A DNA stretch of 64,000 bases from Pseudalkalibacillus hwajinpoensis (GCF_039851965.1 NZ_CP156674.1:248001-312000); one strand, 5' to 3'; shown: positions 16,258 through 26,587, numbered from the stretch's first letter. Numbers and translations: made by a program. Notes: generated from the letters alone by a model not told the origin.

Positions 16258-17424
16258 CTAAATTCCCTCCTCCACTACCTGAAACACTTCTGTTAGAACT
16301 GAAAGAAACTGGTTTGCTTCCTGATGACTGACGTTTAAAGGAGGAAGTATCCGAATGACAGTCGGTCCGGCTGTTAACACAAGCACACCTTTATCTCTTA
16401 ACTTGGTAACATAGGATGCTGCCTCTTTTACTTCAACGCCGATGAGTAAACCAAGCCCTCTTACCTCACTAATTGATGAATGATGTTCCGCCAGGTGCTG
16501 CAATTCTTTTATTAAATAGTCTGAAGTGCTGTTAACATGCTTTAGTAATGAAGACACTTCTTTAACGGTTTCGACAGCAGCAGATGACGCAAGCGGATTA
16601 CCACCAAATGTACTACCGTGAGCACCAGGACCAAATGCTTTTGCAATTGAACCTTTAGCGAGCATAGCACCAATTGGAAAGCCTGAACCAAGCCCCTTAG
16701 CGAGCGTCATGATATCTGGTTCAAAGTCATACTGTTCATGGGCAAATAACGTACCTGTCCGCCCTATCCCTGTTTGGACCTCATCAACTACAAGGAGAAT
16801 ATTGTTAGCCTGACAGATTTTAACGAGTTGGGCAATCCACTCCTTATCTGCTTGGCGAACGCCTCCTTCCCCCTGAACAAGCTCAAACATAACAGCAGCT
16901 GGTTTCAATTCTTCGATTTTTGCTAAACTATCAAACTCGTTATAAGGAAAGTAATAGAAACCTTCCAACATGGATCCAAACCCTTCTTGAAGGTTCGGTT
17001 GCGCAGTAGCAGAAAGGGAGCCGAGTGTACGCCCGTGAAATGACTTTGTAAACGTTACAATCGAATCCTTCCCACTCCACTTTCTTACTAATTTAATCGC
17101 CGCTTCATTCGCTTCCGTTCCACTATTACAAAAGAACACCTCATCAAAGCTACTTTTATCTGTAAGAAGATCAGCAAGCTCCTGCTGCTTTGGAATGTGA
17201 TATAGATTAGAACAGTGCCAGAGAAGATCGAGCTGTTCAGTGACTTTTTTCTTAACAGATTCAGGCTGATGGCCAAGGTTGCAGGTTGCAATTCCTGAGG
17301 TGAAATCGAGAAATTCCGTTCCATTTTCGTCGTATAGGAAGCTTCCCTCGCCTTTAATTGCCGTGATAGGAAGACGATTGTATGTTTTCATAATGCTCGT
17401 TTGAGTGGATTTAGTTAGTGACAT
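16258..17424 (-). CDS. argD: Acetylornithine aminotransferase
   Basis: PLP-dependent transaminase converting N-acetylglutamate semialdehyde and glutamate to N-acetylornithine. 388 residues with CNSGTEANEAAIKL near 100, the GRTLGSLSATAQ loop, VVDEVQTGIGRTG near 212, the Schiff-base lysine in TLAKGLGSGFPIGA near 242, and GSTFGGNPL near 270. The ATG at 17424 has AAGGAGC upstream and overlaps the argB stop by ten bases. It ends two bases before carA. Confidence 0.97.
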   Translation of the reverse strand: MSLTKSTQTSIMKTYNRLPITAIKGEGSFLYDENGTEFLDFTSGIATCNLGHQPESVKKKVTEQLDLLWHCSNLYHIPKQQELADLLTDKSSFDEVFFCNSGTEANEAAIKLVRKWSGKDSIVTFTKSFHGRTLGSLSATAQPNLQEGFGSMLEGFYYFPYNEFDSLAKIEELKPAAVMFELVQGEGGVRQADKEWIAQLVKICQANNILLVVDEVQTGIGRTGTLFAHEQYDFEPDIMTLAKGLGSGFPIGAMLAKGSIAKAFGPGAHGSTFGGNPLASSAAVETVKEVSSLLKHVNSTSDYLIKELQHLAEHHSSISEVRGLGLLIGVEVKEAASYVTKLRDKGVLVLTAGPTVIRILPPLNVSHQEANQFLSVLTEVFQVVEEGI

Positions 17425-18251
17425 TCTAAAAGCTCCTTTCGAACAATTCGTGTTCCAATCGGTTCATGTGCTACTGCTTTTTTTAGAGCATGTTTTTCTC
17501 TACCATCAAGAATAATAACGGATGATACTTGCTCAGATAAGGCGGAAACGGCTCCTTTTACTTTAGGTATCATTCCACCGTAGATCGTTCCTTTCTCAAT
17601 TAATTTAGTTATTTCTTCTTCATCTAGTGTTTCGAACACCACTTTCTCACCATCGATGAGTTCATAAATACCGGCAATATCACTCACAAGACAAATCTCA
17701 GCTTGTAAGGCTTTTGCTACGGCAGAAGCCGCTTCATCCCCATTCACATTGAGAGAGTGTCCAGCGGGATCCATACTGATCGGAGAAAGAACTGGTATGT
17801 AGCCTGAATGAGAAAGCTGTTTAATTAATGCACTCTCAACCTCAATAACTTCACCGACACGGCCCAGTGCTTGATCGGTCAGTTTGCATTTGAACATACC
17901 TCCATCAACACCACTTAACCCAACCGCTTTACCGCCAGCCCGATGAACGTTTCTAACAAGCTGTTTATTGATTTTGCCGCTTAGAACCATTTCCACGGTA
18001 TCAACCATTTCAGCGGTCGTTACCCGAAGACCCTCAACAAATTGTGTGTGAATCGACAAAGTTTCAAGCATATCTGAAATTTCCGGGCCTCCACCGTGAA
18101 CGAGCACAGGGTGGATACCCTGTCGCTTTAATGTGACAAGGTCTTCATAAAATTCGTCTGGAAGCTGACTTAGAATGCTCCCTCCGCACTTGATGACGAA
18201 AAATTTTCTCTTGTTATGTTCGGTAAGATGCATTGATTCGGACGTAGTCAT
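17415..18251 (-). CDS. argB: Acetylglutamate kinase
   Basis: Phosphorylates N-acetylglutamate. About 278 residues of the amino-acid kinase family: FVIKCGGSIL at the N-terminus, LVHGGGPEIS near 65, GLSGVDGGM near 125, the NVNGDEAASAVAKAL substrate region near 170, and GGMIPKVKGA near 222. I chose the ATG at 18251 because GGGGGTG lies upstream; this start overlaps the argJ 3' end by 38 bases. A start at the internal Met of MHLTEH is an alternative. It is usually the arginine-feedback point where argJ is bifunctional or cyclic. Confidence 0.96.
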   Translation of the reverse strand: MTTSESMHLTEHNKRKFFVIKCGGSILSQLPDEFYEDLVTLKRQGIHPVLVHGGGPEISDMLETLSIHTQFVEGLRVTTAEMVDTVEMVLSGKINKQLVRNVHRAGGKAVGLSGVDGGMFKCKLTDQALGRVGEVIEVESALIKQLSHSGYIPVLSPISMDPAGHSLNVNGDEAASAVAKALQAEICLVSDIAGIYELIDGEKVVFETLDEEEITKLIEKGTIYGGMIPKVKGAVSALSEQVSSVIILDGREKHALKKAVAHEPIGTRIVRKELLECH

Positions 18252-19446
18252 AAGAGAGATCACACCCCCAGGCTGTTGCTTCTTCTTTCCCTTTATCGAG
18301 ATCAACATAGATGTGAATCGATTCGTTTTCTAAATAGCTTTTGGCTTCATCTTCACTAAAAGCGGTTGTGATCCCATGATCCACTACCTTAATATCACCA
18401 AGCGATATGGAGAGTGAGTCTTCTTCAACTGATTCACCACTGTACCCAATGGCACATACAATTCGTCCCCAGTTCGCATCCGTTCCATATATCGCTGTTT
18501 TGACCAGGCTCGATCCGACAATGGATTTTGCGATCGCTTTCGCTCCGTTTTCTGTTTGAGCTCCACTAACATGCACTTCAACAAGCTTCGTTGCTCCTTC
18601 ACCATCTTTTGCGATCATTTTGGCCAATTGTTTACAAACAACCTCTAGTGAAGATAAGAACGTTTCCCATTCTGGATGACTTTCTGATAGTGGATCGTTC
18701 TTAGCCTTTCCGTTCGCTAAAAGCAGAACCATATCATTCGTACTCGTTTCTCCGTCCACTGTAATCATGTTGTACGTATTATTCGTAACGGAACTAAGGG
18801 CTGACTGAAGTGCACTTTCTTCAACATCCGCATCAGTCGTCACAAAAGCAAGCATCGTTGCCATGTTCGGCTTAATCATGCCAGATCCCTTCGCTGCACC
18901 TCCAATCGTAACCTGCTTCCCATTGATCTCACATGTCACGGCGATCTGTTTTGTAATGGTGTCGGTTGTCACAATCGCTTCAGCAAAGTCTGTTCCGTTC
19001 GTTGTTTCTTTGAAATTCGGGACCTGCTGGATGCCATCAACAATGGCTTCCATTGGCAAATATTCACCGATTACACCTGTTGAAGTAACGGCGGTCTCTT
19101 CTTCCTTTAAACCCATCACCTTCGCAAATTGTTTGCGCATTTCATAAGCATCTTCCAGTCCCTTTTTTCCAGTAAACGCATTGGCATTTCCTGAGTTTAC
19201 GATTAGTCCCTGCAGAATGCCACCCGATAGACTTTCCTTTGTTACTTTTAGCGGAGGTGCTTGAAACGCATTCATTGTGAAAACTCCCGCTGCAGTAGCT
19301 GGTACATCAGATACAATCCAACCGAGATCCTTACGCTTTCGCTTCAATCCGGCATGAAAACCTCCTGCTTCAAACCCCATTGGCGAAGTAACTGTACCTT
19401 CCGAAATTGTTGTATAAAGTGCTTCACTAACTATAGATGTTGCCAC
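18214..19446 (-). CDS. argJ: Glutamate N-acetyltransferase / amino-acid N-acetyltransferase
   Basis: Recycles the acetyl group from N-acetylornithine onto glutamate, and in bifunctional forms also acetylates glutamate from acetyl-CoA. About 410 residues. The self-cleavage site is visible as KPNMATMLAFVTTDA, where the bond before Thr is cut to give alpha and beta chains. GTVTSPMGFEAGG, SGNANAFTG and TVDGETSTNDMV are family blocks. I chose the GTG at 19446 because AAAGGA lies eight bases upstream; the ATG at 19470 overlaps that site. It follows argC by about 28 bases. Confidence 0.96.
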   Translation of the reverse strand: MATSIVSEALYTTISEGTVTSPMGFEAGGFHAGLKRKRKDLGWIVSDVPATAAGVFTMNAFQAPPLKVTKESLSGGILQGLIVNSGNANAFTGKKGLEDAYEMRKQFAKVMGLKEEETAVTSTGVIGEYLPMEAIVDGIQQVPNFKETTNGTDFAEAIVTTDTITKQIAVTCEINGKQVTIGGAAKGSGMIKPNMATMLAFVTTDADVEESALQSALSSVTNNTYNMITVDGETSTNDMVLLLANGKAKNDPLSESHPEWETFLSSLEVVCKQLAKMIAKDGEGATKLVEVHVSGAQTENGAKAIAKSIVGSSLVKTAIYGTDANWGRIVCAIGYSGESVEEDSLSISLGDIKVVDHGITTAFSEDEAKSYLENESIHIYVDLDKGKEEATAWGCDLSYDYVRINASYRT

Positions 19447-19474
19447 ACAATTCAAATCCTTTCTTTTCATAGAC

Positions 19475-20512
19475 TTATGGGAATACTGGTGAAAGCGTAA
19501 GACCTAACATTTCTGGATAACCAAATCGTAGATTCATATTTTGAACAGCTTGCCCTGCTGCCCCTTTCATTAAATTATCAATGACCGATATAACAGTGAG
19601 ACGATTTGTCCTCGAATCCACTGAAAATCCAATGTCACAATAATTTGAGCCCGCCACCCCTTTTGGTGTTGGCCATTTCCCTTCAGGCATAATCCGAATA
19701 AATGGGTGATTTTCATAAAAAGATTGATAAAGCTCAATAACTTCACGATCTGTCTTTTCATGTTTTAGATTAATATACATGCTGCACATCATTCCTCTTG
19801 TTAATGGAATGAGATGCGTAGAAAAGGTAAGCTGAATGTCTTTCCCGATTTGAGAGGAAATAATCTGCTCAATTTCGGGAATGTGCTGATGTCTCCCCAG
19901 TTTATAAGCTGATACGTTCTCGTTCACCTCTGAAAAATGAGCGGCAATGCTAGTTTTTCGCCCCGCTCCTGAGAGGCCTGATTTCCCATCTATAATAAGT
20001 GAAGCCGGATCGACCCATTCCTGCTGAATGACAGGAAGAATGCCAAGCAGGGAAGCGGTTGGATAGCACCCTGGATTTGCGATTAAGTCTGCAGATGCAA
20101 TCTCTTCTGGATAAAACTCGGATAATCCGTATACTGCTTTCTTTAGCGTTTGAGCAGGCGGTGATGAATGTTTATACCATTCTTCGTATAATCCGTCTTC
20201 TTTTAATCGAAAGTCGCCCGATAAATCGATACAGGTAACGCCTTTTTCAAGTAAAGATGGAATGGATTGACTACTAATTCCAGCAGGTGTCGCAAAAAAA
20301 ACGACATCTGTTCGTTCTGCAAGATCATTCAGATCAAGAGAGTCAAAATCACAATTCTGTATATTCGTAAGATGAGGAAATATATCATCAAGTTTAGAAC
20401 CTGCATTTGATGGAGATACAATGGTTTCAATTTCAACTTCTGGATGTCCTAGCAGCAAACGGATCAATTCAAGACCGCTATAGCCACTGGCACCAACAAT
20501 ACCTGCTTTCAC
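19475..20512 (-). CDS. argC: N-acetyl-gamma-glutamyl-phosphate reductase
   Basis: NADPH-dependent reduction of N-acetylglutamyl phosphate to the semialdehyde. 345 residues, the same length as the Bacillus subtilis enzyme. It has a Rossmann start AGIVGASGYSGLELIRLL, the catalytic Cys in NPGCYPTASLL near 147, GKSGLSGAGRK near 185, and the His of FSTHLIPLTRGM near 212. The GTG at 20512 has AGGGAG upstream; an in-frame GTG three codons earlier is too close to that site. First gene of the operon, behind a clear promoter with an overlapping ARG box. Confidence 0.97.
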   Translation of the reverse strand: MKAGIVGASGYSGLELIRLLLGHPEVEIETIVSPSNAGSKLDDIFPHLTNIQNCDFDSLDLNDLAERTDVVFFATPAGISSQSIPSLLEKGVTCIDLSGDFRLKEDGLYEEWYKHSSPPAQTLKKAVYGLSEFYPEEIASADLIANPGCYPTASLLGILPVIQQEWVDPASLIIDGKSGLSGAGRKTSIAAHFSEVNENVSAYKLGRHQHIPEIEQIISSQIGKDIQLTFSTHLIPLTRGMMCSMYINLKHEKTDREVIELYQSFYENHPFIRIMPEGKWPTPKGVAGSNYCDIGFSVDSRTNRLTVISVIDNLMKGAAGQAVQNMNLRFGYPEMLGLTLSPVFP

Positions 20513-20540
20513 TACGTCCACTCCCTCTTGCTATTCTTAT

Positions 20541-20575
20541 TGAATTATTATACATACTTTAGTATATCTATACAA
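20541..20575 (-). promoter_or_regulatory. argC promoter with overlapping ARG box
   Basis: On the minus strand TTGTAT (-35, 20570-20575), 17 bases, then TATAAT (-10, 20547-20552). TGTATAATAATTCA (20541-20554) matches the symmetric ARG box TGAATAATWATTCA at 13 of 14 positions and covers the -10, so arginine-loaded ArgR/AhrC would block polymerase. Confidence 0.8.
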
Positions 20576-20654
20576 CATCTTTTTCACTTTTTTTTGAAAC
20601 ATTATCAAATGCTAAGTTAGATAACACGATATTTCGCTCAATCGAAGCCATAAC

Positions 20655-20689
20655 AAAAACGCATGCCCTGAAGTCAGAGCATGCGAAAA
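20655..20689 (-). terminator. Terminator after topB
   Basis: Stem CGCATGCTCTG/CAGGGCATGCG (one mismatch) with T runs on both sides, directly after the stop at 20691. Confidence 0.85.
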
Positions 20690-20690
20690 A

Positions 20691-22838
20691 CTATTTTTTA
20701 TCAAATTCAAATGTAGTTTTCTTTTCAGTAGTATTCCATACAAGTGCGGCATCAAACGTCCCTTTTTTACTTTTTAGGCCTTTGATAACATTCGTTTTAC
20801 CTTCTGTTAAAAGTTTTTTAGCATTGGTTTGAGAGATTGGTTTTCCGAGGATGCGTTTTGAAAGGGTAAACGGGCACTTCGTTTTTGAATAGCTGCTGCA
20901 ACCATAGAGCTTTCCTTTATCAATAACTTCTGATCCGCAAATAGGGCACTGTCCAACTTTCTTTCCGAGTAACCTTTTGGATACAGAGGCAGGTTCGATT
21001 TTAATGTCTTTCAGGTTCCACGATCCAGAAGCTTCGATTGCATCTGAAGTTAGTTTTGCAGCGAGCTTTTTCACTGAATCCATAAACGTTTGATGTGAAG
21101 CTTCACCACTTCCAATTTGCTTCAAACGCTGTTCCCACTTGGCGGTCATTTCAGGGCTTGAGAGCACAGCATTCCCGATTGAATCGATGAGTAATATACC
21201 TTTCTCTGTTGCAAACACCTGGTTTTTCTCGACGTTAATATACTTACGATCCTTAAGCATTGTAATAATCCCGGCTCTAGTTGCTTCTGTTCCAAGACCT
21301 TCTGTATCTTTTAATATTTTCTCAAGTGATTCATTATCAAGGTGTTTACCAGCCGTTTTCATCATCGTAATTAACTGACCTTCAGTAAATCGCTTTGGAG
21401 GCTGTGTTTTCCCCTCGGTAACTTCTGCAGAAACGACTTTCCCTGGTTCGTGTTTTTCAATCGCAGGAAGTTCCTCATCCTTTTGACTTGATTTAATGAT
21501 ACGGTGCCATCCTTCTTGAATACGAACCTGCCCTTTCGATTGATAGGCAGCACGTCCCTCTACAAGCGTTGTTAATGTTGTATAATCCACAATGGCTGCT
21601 TCTTCATGTGCAGCCAGAAGACTTCTTGCGATCAAATCATAGATCTTTGCTTCATCACCTGCTAGCTTATCGATGTTTGGAACCTGTTCTGTTGGAATAA
21701 TCGCATAGTGGTCACTAACTTTCGCTGCATTCACAAACCGTTTATCAGTGATAATCGAATCGAGTGTTAGTGGGAATAAATCTTGATATGCTTGCTGCTT
21801 TTGAAGTTTAGACAAAATTGAAGGAAACTCTGCTGCTTCGTCTTTGGTAACAAAGCTTGAGTCACTTCTTGGATATGAAATCATTCCTTTTGTGTAGAGC
21901 TTTTGAGCAATATCAAGCGTCTTTTTAGGCGAAAATTTATATCGCTTGTTTGCGGTTGATTGAAGCGATGATAGCTGATATAAAAATGGAGGCTTATACT
22001 GCTTACGCTCCTTCTTCACATCGCTCGCAACACAATCTTTCCCTTCACAAAATTGAGCAATTGCCTGTGCCATGTCAGGTGAATCAATTCGGGTTTGATC
22101 GTCTTTTATCCATTTCCCGACTACTCGCCTCCCGTTATAATCAAAGGTTCCTTTTACTTCCCAGAATGGTTCTGACTTAAAATCAGCAATTTCTTTCTCT
22201 CGCTTTACTACGAGAGCGAGCGTTGGCGTCTGAACTCTACCTGCTGAGAACACATCCTGAACGCCTTTTTGTTGAAAAAGGAGGGTGTAAACTCGCGAAG
22301 TATTAATCCCTACGACCCAATCAGCACATGATCTTGCATAGGCTTCATAGTAGAGATTACGTGTTTCCTTTTCATCAAGAAGAGCGCCAAATCCTTCTTT
22401 AACGGCTCGTTCAGTAAGAGAAGAAATCCAGAGCCGCTTCATTGGTTTTTTACATCCCGCCTGGTTCAGGATCGTTCGTACGATGAGCTCCCCTTCTCTC
22501 CCAGCATCTCCCGCATGAATAATCGACCTTACTTCTTTTTTGTTCACCAGCTCTTTAATCACTTTAAACTGCTTCCATTTTCCTTTTGTCACTTGATACT
22601 GAAATTGCTGAGGAATCATTGGCAAGGTTTTTAGAGACCATTTCTTCCATGACAGTTCATACGTTTCCGGCGGTACAAGCTCACATAAGTGACCGACCGC
22701 CCATGTCATATATGCACCATCCGGGAAATCCGGATTTGGTTTTATGTAGAGATATCCCTGTTTCTTTTCTGTTGGATAAGGAGCCGCTAAGCGCGAGCCC
22801 TGATCGGGTTTTTCGGCAATGATACAAACTACAGCCAA
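20691..22838 (-). CDS. topB: DNA topoisomerase III
   Basis: Type IA topoisomerase that passes single strands and decatenates DNA. 715 residues. A Toprim domain at the N-terminus has the IIAEKPDQG Glu and the acidic patch GDAGREGE near residue 112. Other blocks are AGRVQTPTLALV near 195, and the active-site Tyr region MISYPRSDSS near 322. A C-terminal zinc ribbon (CPICG, then a distal CSSYSKTKCPF, near 640-680) follows. The TTG at 22838 has AGAGAGGAA upstream; no ATG fits better. It is monocistronic. Confidence 0.93.
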   Translation of the reverse strand: MAVVCIIAEKPDQGSRLAAPYPTEKKQGYLYIKPNPDFPDGAYMTWAVGHLCELVPPETYELSWKKWSLKTLPMIPQQFQYQVTKGKWKQFKVIKELVNKKEVRSIIHAGDAGREGELIVRTILNQAGCKKPMKRLWISSLTERAVKEGFGALLDEKETRNLYYEAYARSCADWVVGINTSRVYTLLFQQKGVQDVFSAGRVQTPTLALVVKREKEIADFKSEPFWEVKGTFDYNGRRVVGKWIKDDQTRIDSPDMAQAIAQFCEGKDCVASDVKKERKQYKPPFLYQLSSLQSTANKRYKFSPKKTLDIAQKLYTKGMISYPRSDSSFVTKDEAAEFPSILSKLQKQQAYQDLFPLTLDSIITDKRFVNAAKVSDHYAIIPTEQVPNIDKLAGDEAKIYDLIARSLLAAHEEAAIVDYTTLTTLVEGRAAYQSKGQVRIQEGWHRIIKSSQKDEELPAIEKHEPGKVVSAEVTEGKTQPPKRFTEGQLITMMKTAGKHLDNESLEKILKDTEGLGTEATRAGIITMLKDRKYINVEKNQVFATEKGILLIDSIGNAVLSSPEMTAKWEQRLKQIGSGEASHQTFMDSVKKLAAKLTSDAIEASGSWNLKDIKIEPASVSKRLLGKKVGQCPICGSEVIDKGKLYGCSSYSKTKCPFTLSKRILGKPISQTNAKKLLTEGKTNVIKGLKSKKGTFDAALVWNTTEKKTTFEFDKK

Positions 22839-23031
22839 TCAAAACATTCCTCTCTCCTAAAATGATACCTTTTCTCTAGCTTAGATTAAGTATATCGTAC
22901 ACTTAATTGTATATGATAGCTTGTCTTTTACTTTTAATTCAGTTAGCTTTCTCAAAACTATAAGGGGGCACGGCATCTATTAAAAGAAATCATCCTCTTT
23001 ATTCAAAAACTATTATTCCTTTTGTTTCCAT

Positions 23032-23087
23032 GAAAAAAGAAGCATTTCAAAAGGATTATCAAGTTAAAATTATCCTAGAAATGCTTC
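23032..23087 (-). terminator. Long terminator after cydC
   Basis: Arms GAAGCATTTC/GAAATGCTTC extended by AGGAT..ATCCT pairing form a long hairpin with a T run on the minus strand, 24 bases after the stop at 23112. Confidence 0.8.
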
Positions 23088-23111
23088 CTGCACACACTCT
23101 TCTGATTCATT

Positions 23112-24821
23112 TCAGAGTAGAACACTTTTCTCAATTTCTCTCATTTTGTAGAAATAACCTCTTTCTTTCATTAATTCCTCATAAGTACCAGATTCCACGG
23201 CGCGTCCCTTGTCCATTACGAAGATCTGGTCCATCTGTTCAAGATTGTGTAAGCGGTGACTAATAAGAAGAAGTGTATCTTCCGCTGCCTGTTCAAATAG
23301 ATGATCTAAGATAACTTTTTCTGTTAGTACATCAACTGACGAAGTGGGCTCATCCAGTAACCAGAGACGACCTTTCTTTAGCATCGCTCGCGCAATCGCG
23401 AGCCGCTGTTTTTCACCACCAGAAAGGTTCTCCCCCCGTTCAAGAACGTTCTGATCAATTGAAAGATAAGAAAGCTGCACTTTATGAAGCGCGCTCCGTA
23501 AGGCATCATCATGGAGCTCTTCGGAAGCCAGAAGGAGGTTATCACGGACTGTTCCATAGAAAAAATGATTATCTTGAAGCACCACGTTCGATTTGCCCCA
23601 GACATCCTCTTCTGAAAATGAGTCAATCAGTTCATTGTTTAACTTAATCGAACCCTCGACTTCGTAAAATTTTAAAAGAAGCTGCATAAGGGTGGACTTT
23701 CCAGAACCACTTGGACCAACAATTGCTATCTTTTCTCCTGCTGAAATGTGCAAAGAGAGATGTTCTAATGCAAGTCGCTGTTCACCAGGAAATGAGAAGG
23801 AAAGATCATTTATAGTAATACTGAATGCCTCATGATCAACAAGTTGTCTTGTTACCTGTTTTTCCTTATGATCGGTAGTGACCACACTCGATAGTCTACG
23901 GGCTGCTACAGTACTATCCTGAACGTAAGCAGGAAGTAAGGCCATTGGACTGGCATTTTCAAAAGCCGTTAACGAAATAAGAACGAGCATTGCTAGAAAA
24001 ACACCGTCAAGCTCACCGGTAGTAACAAGGTAAGCTCCGACAGTAATAACTGTCCATGACACAAACAGAGAGACGAACGAGATCATTGATCGGTGAAAGG
24101 ATTCAACGACCCCTTCACGCTTCTGTGCCTCAATATAAGCTAGCGACGTTTCTTCAAGTTCCTCTCTCCTGGTATCCAGCCTCTTCATTACCTTCAAATC
24201 ACGAAACCCGTAGAAAAACTCGGCAACATCCGCTGAAAACATGCCTCTTTTCTCTCGTACAGCTCGATCTGTTTGTCGCAAACTGTATGCAAACCACATT
24301 GGAACTATAAAGCCAGTCAAGATCACACCTGCTATCAATAAGAATGATATCACTAATGAAAAATACAATGTGAATAAAATTGTAGCAAGAAAAATAAGTA
24401 AAAAGATAATCGGCGGATAAAAGACACGAAGGAAAAAGTGTTGAAGCCTGTCAATGTCTCCAACGATTCGCCCAAGCAGTTCACCGCTTCGAAAGGTTTG
24501 AAACAGTCTCGGAGCGTGCGGCTCCAATTTCTCATAAAATGACACTCGCATGTTGCTTAATATGGTAAACGTTGCTCGATGGGAATAATACCGCTCAAAA
24601 TACCGTCCTGCTGCGCGAGCTAACCCAAAAAGTTTAATAACTGCTGTTAAGATCGCCAGAGCAAAGACTGGTAGCGATAGGGCCGCTTTAGAAATGAGAA
24701 ATCCACTCGAAGCAAATAACGCTACAGCCGTCATTCCTGCGAGAAAGCCAAAACAGATTGATAGGAAAACATCTCGTTTTTCTGATATCATCTCTTTTAA
24801 TACAAAGGACAACTCTTTCAT
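23112..24821 (-). CDS. cydC: Thiol reductant ABC exporter subunit CydC
   Basis: Second half-transporter of the heterodimeric CydDC exporter that moves cysteine/glutathione-type thiols outward and is needed to assemble cytochrome bd. 569 residues: six hydrophobic helices in the first 300, then an ABC ATPase domain with Walker A GPSGSGKST near 365, the Q-loop VVLQDNHFF, signature LSGGEKQRLAIARA near 470, Walker B LWLLDEPTSS, and the H-loop SHR. It overlaps cydD by four bases (ATGA), so the two are translationally coupled. Confidence 0.93.
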   Translation of the reverse strand: MKELSFVLKEMISEKRDVFLSICFGFLAGMTAVALFASSGFLISKAALSLPVFALAILTAVIKLFGLARAAGRYFERYYSHRATFTILSNMRVSFYEKLEPHAPRLFQTFRSGELLGRIVGDIDRLQHFFLRVFYPPIIFLLIFLATILFTLYFSLVISFLLIAGVILTGFIVPMWFAYSLRQTDRAVREKRGMFSADVAEFFYGFRDLKVMKRLDTRREELEETSLAYIEAQKREGVVESFHRSMISFVSLFVSWTVITVGAYLVTTGELDGVFLAMLVLISLTAFENASPMALLPAYVQDSTVAARRLSSVVTTDHKEKQVTRQLVDHEAFSITINDLSFSFPGEQRLALEHLSLHISAGEKIAIVGPSGSGKSTLMQLLLKFYEVEGSIKLNNELIDSFSEEDVWGKSNVVLQDNHFFYGTVRDNLLLASEELHDDALRSALHKVQLSYLSIDQNVLERGENLSGGEKQRLAIARAMLKKGRLWLLDEPTSSVDVLTEKVILDHLFEQAAEDTLLLISHRLHNLEQMDQIFVMDKGRAVESGTYEELMKERGYFYKMREIEKSVLL

Positions 24822-26551
24822 AACGCTACACCTTCCTTCTGAACGTTAACCATCTTCTGGTATAGCTTACTTTGCTTGAATAACTCATCGTCTGTACCTT
24901 GAGCTACGAGCTTTCCTTCATCGAGAAGAAGAATTTTGTCTGCCTGCCTGATCGTATGGAGACGATGTGCGACTGTAATAACCGTCGCTTCCCTTGAAAG
25001 TTCCTGGATTGATGTTTGAAGCACCTTCTCTGTAAACAAATCAAGCCCAGTTGTTGGTTCATCAAATAAAATAACCGACGGCCGATTTAGGAATGCACGT
25101 GCAAGAGCAATCCTCTGCTGTTCTCCGCCTGATAACCCACGTCCACTTTCGCCAATCACAGTTTCATACCCTTTTTCGAGGGAAGAAATGAAGCTGTCGA
25201 TTCCAGCTTTTGCAGCAGCCTTTTCTATCTCAGCTTGCGAAGAGTTCCTTGCACCGATCTTAATATTTTCTGCAATAGTACCCGTGAATAAATAAGGGCG
25301 TTGCGAAATGTAGCTAACTTGATTGAACCATTCTTTTTCCTTTAGATAAGTTAGCGGTATACCATTTACATTTATTTCTCCTTGATCCGCAGGAAGCAAG
25401 CCTCCGATTAGATGAAGTAAGGTAGATTTACCTGACCCACTTTTTCCGATAACCGCTATTCTTTCATATGGTTTGATTGTCGTATTTAGCGGTGAAAGCA
25501 CAAATCGGTCCTTTTCATACGTAAATGAAACAACAGCTAATGAAATGGTCGGGGGCATTTTTGTATCACGGAGTATACCCTCACCCCATTCAACGATTCT
25601 CGTTTCACCATTGAGCTCTTCGCTCACTTTATTCATCGCACTCATGCTCCCTCTACCAGTATGAAAAGCACTGCCTAACTCTTTTAAAGAAAGATAGAAT
25701 TCAGGTGCTAACATTAGCACAAAGAAGGCGGTTGTAAATGACATCGTGTTAAAAACAATTAACCTGAGGCCAATTTCAAGTGCAATTAAACCAATGCTTA
25801 GCATCGAGATAAGTTCGAGCATCAATGAAGAAACGAAAGCAACTTTTAACACCTCGAGCGTAGCATCTCGATAATTCAGGCTACTCTCCTTAATAACTTC
25901 CTTGTACTTTGTTGATCGCTGAAACAATTTCAGAGTGGTTAACCCCCGAATCGTATCTAGAAAACGTCCTGAGAAAACCGTCATTTTATCAAGCTGCTCC
26001 TCTGATTTCTTCTGGGTTCTGATCCCAATGATAATATAGAAAATCGGAATGAAAGGAGCAGTGATGACCATAATAAGTCCAGTTGGCAGATGCTGAATGG
26101 AAACAGCAACCAAGATAAATAACGGAACAATCGAGGTTTGAATCACCTGAGGAATATACTTACTATAGTACGAATCGATTTCATCTACCGCATCAAGCAA
26201 AACACTTACCTTATGACCCGAGTGCCCCTGGTAAGATGCTAAAAGTGGATTCCCGGAGAATTTCTGAAGCAAAGCCTGCCTGACTTTCTGTTTAACAGAG
26301 GCAGCCATCTTCACCCCCATCTTTCCAATCCCATGAGATAAGAAAGATCTAAAAAGCAATACAACAAGCAACCCTAAAAGATAAGGAATGATCTCTTCAA
26401 ACGTTGACTTATCAATAAATACCATGTTAACAATCGTTACAAAAAGGTAGGCTTGGCCGATCATTGCCGCTCCAATTATAAAAGAAGCCAGTACCATCAT
26501 GAGCTGTTTTCCCCTGTGCCCTGCTGCATATGCTCTTAATTCATTTCTCAT
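24818..26551 (-). CDS. cydD: Thiol reductant ABC exporter subunit CydD
   Basis: First half of the CydDC exporter. 577 residues with six membrane helices (first near 18-40) and the CydD-typical segment LMLAPEFYLSLKELGSAFH near residue 275. The ATPase domain has GKSGSGKST near 365, SYISQRPYLF, LSGGEQQRIALARA near 475 and VILFDEPTTGLD. The ATG at 26551 follows GAGGTGAGG. Genes cydAB for the oxidase are not adjacent, unlike in B. subtilis where cydABCD is one operon. A Rex-type operator lies upstream. Confidence 0.93.
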   Translation of the reverse strand: MRNELRAYAAGHRGKQLMMVLASFIIGAAMIGQAYLFVTIVNMVFIDKSTFEEIIPYLLGLLVVLLFRSFLSHGIGKMGVKMAASVKQKVRQALLQKFSGNPLLASYQGHSGHKVSVLLDAVDEIDSYYSKYIPQVIQTSIVPLFILVAVSIQHLPTGLIMVITAPFIPIFYIIIGIRTQKKSEEQLDKMTVFSGRFLDTIRGLTTLKLFQRSTKYKEVIKESSLNYRDATLEVLKVAFVSSLMLELISMLSIGLIALEIGLRLIVFNTMSFTTAFFVLMLAPEFYLSLKELGSAFHTGRGSMSAMNKVSEELNGETRIVEWGEGILRDTKMPPTISLAVVSFTYEKDRFVLSPLNTTIKPYERIAVIGKSGSGKSTLLHLIGGLLPADQGEINVNGIPLTYLKEKEWFNQVSYISQRPYLFTGTIAENIKIGARNSSQAEIEKAAAKAGIDSFISSLEKGYETVIGESGRGLSGGEQQRIALARAFLNRPSVILFDEPTTGLDLFTEKVLQTSIQELSREATVITVAHRLHTIRQADKILLLDEGKLVAQGTDDELFKQSKLYQKMVNVQKEGVAL

Positions 26552-26587
26552 TGCAACCCCTCACCTCTATTCATCACAAACAAACGT